This document shows, piece after piece, positions 28,977 through 29,013 of a DNA stretch of 29,013 bases. The stretch's first letter is position 1, and every line of letters starts with the position of its first letter. A model generated the notes under the pieces. That model was given only the letters and a program-made list of their open reading frames with translations. It ran no database searches and was not told the origin of the DNA. The position numbers were made by a program, and so were the translations under genes. Source of the DNA: a virus; IMG/VR virus record IMGVR_UViG_3300025508_000115, positions 1-29,013 of that record. One strand, written 5' to 3'.

Positions 28977-29013
28977 GTTTTAAAATATTTTTTTATTTTT
29001 TTTTTATTTTTTC

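Larger units (their letters stand above)
28743..29013. other. Non-coding right end with repeated motifs
   Basis: No plausible gene is seen in these 271 bases. They hold two copies of a 20-21 base direct repeat, an inverted 10-base repeat, a short hairpin with T run (28851-28872), and at the edge a tract of A/T with long T runs. The part just before the nuclease start (28743-28800) is AT-rich and may contain the promoter for the leftward operon; a TTGTTA is visible but no good partner box, so I do not name one. Confidence 0.5.

Overview
The window looks like about 29 kb of an uncultured tailed-phage genome. Every credible gene lies on the minus strand, so transcription runs from right to left. 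The DNA is AT-rich, genes overlap by a few bases (TAATG, ATGA and TAGTG junctions are common), and I see no tRNA, rRNA, integrase, CRISPR array or host housekeeping gene. The gene content and the many tiny lysine-rich proteins resemble uncultured marine phages. An AT-rich marine alphaproteobacterium such as SAR11 is a reasonable host guess, but nothing here proves it. I find no tape-measure, sheath or tail-tube gene. A large portal, an SU10-like adaptor and a nozzle-like protein therefore point to a short-tailed phage (podovirus).

Layout in the direction of transcription. 29013-28137: a non-coding right end with repeated motifs, a VRR-NUC-type nuclease, then a GC-rich stretch full of inverted repeats just before terL. 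28136-21309: DNA packaging and portal, with the large terminase, small terminase, a small conserved protein, a 721-residue protein carrying a methyltransferase-like domain, and the portal. 21331-19649: small proteins, a three-helix holin and a GroES-like co-chaperonin. 19638-16685: scaffold, a conserved small protein, a decoration-like protein and the major capsid protein, closed by a strong intrinsic terminator. 16567-15533: small structural or basic proteins. 15532-12913: a membrane/export block, with two signal-peptide proteins and two small membrane-anchored coiled-coil proteins. 12913-11432: small Lys-, Gly- and Cys-rich proteins and one DUF1415-like protein. 11430-9271: head-tail connector genes. 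9253-6290: repeat-rich tail or fibre genes. 6288-3088: four consecutive 2-oxoglutarate/Fe(II)-oxygenase-like genes followed by a glycosyltransferase. 3069-1: a nozzle-like protein, small structural genes and the start of a large virion protein that runs off the left edge.

The core is a virion assembly line: terminase and portal load DNA, scaffold and GroES-like protein help build the HK97-fold capsid, and the adaptor, nozzle and fibres complete the particle. The most unusual parts are the very AT-rich oxygenase/glycosyltransferase cassette inserted in the tail module, the methyltransferase-bearing large protein between terminase and portal, the paired secreted/membrane proteins of unknown role, and the structured GC-rich leader before terL. 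All functions are read from sequence motifs and recall of protein families; no database search was run.
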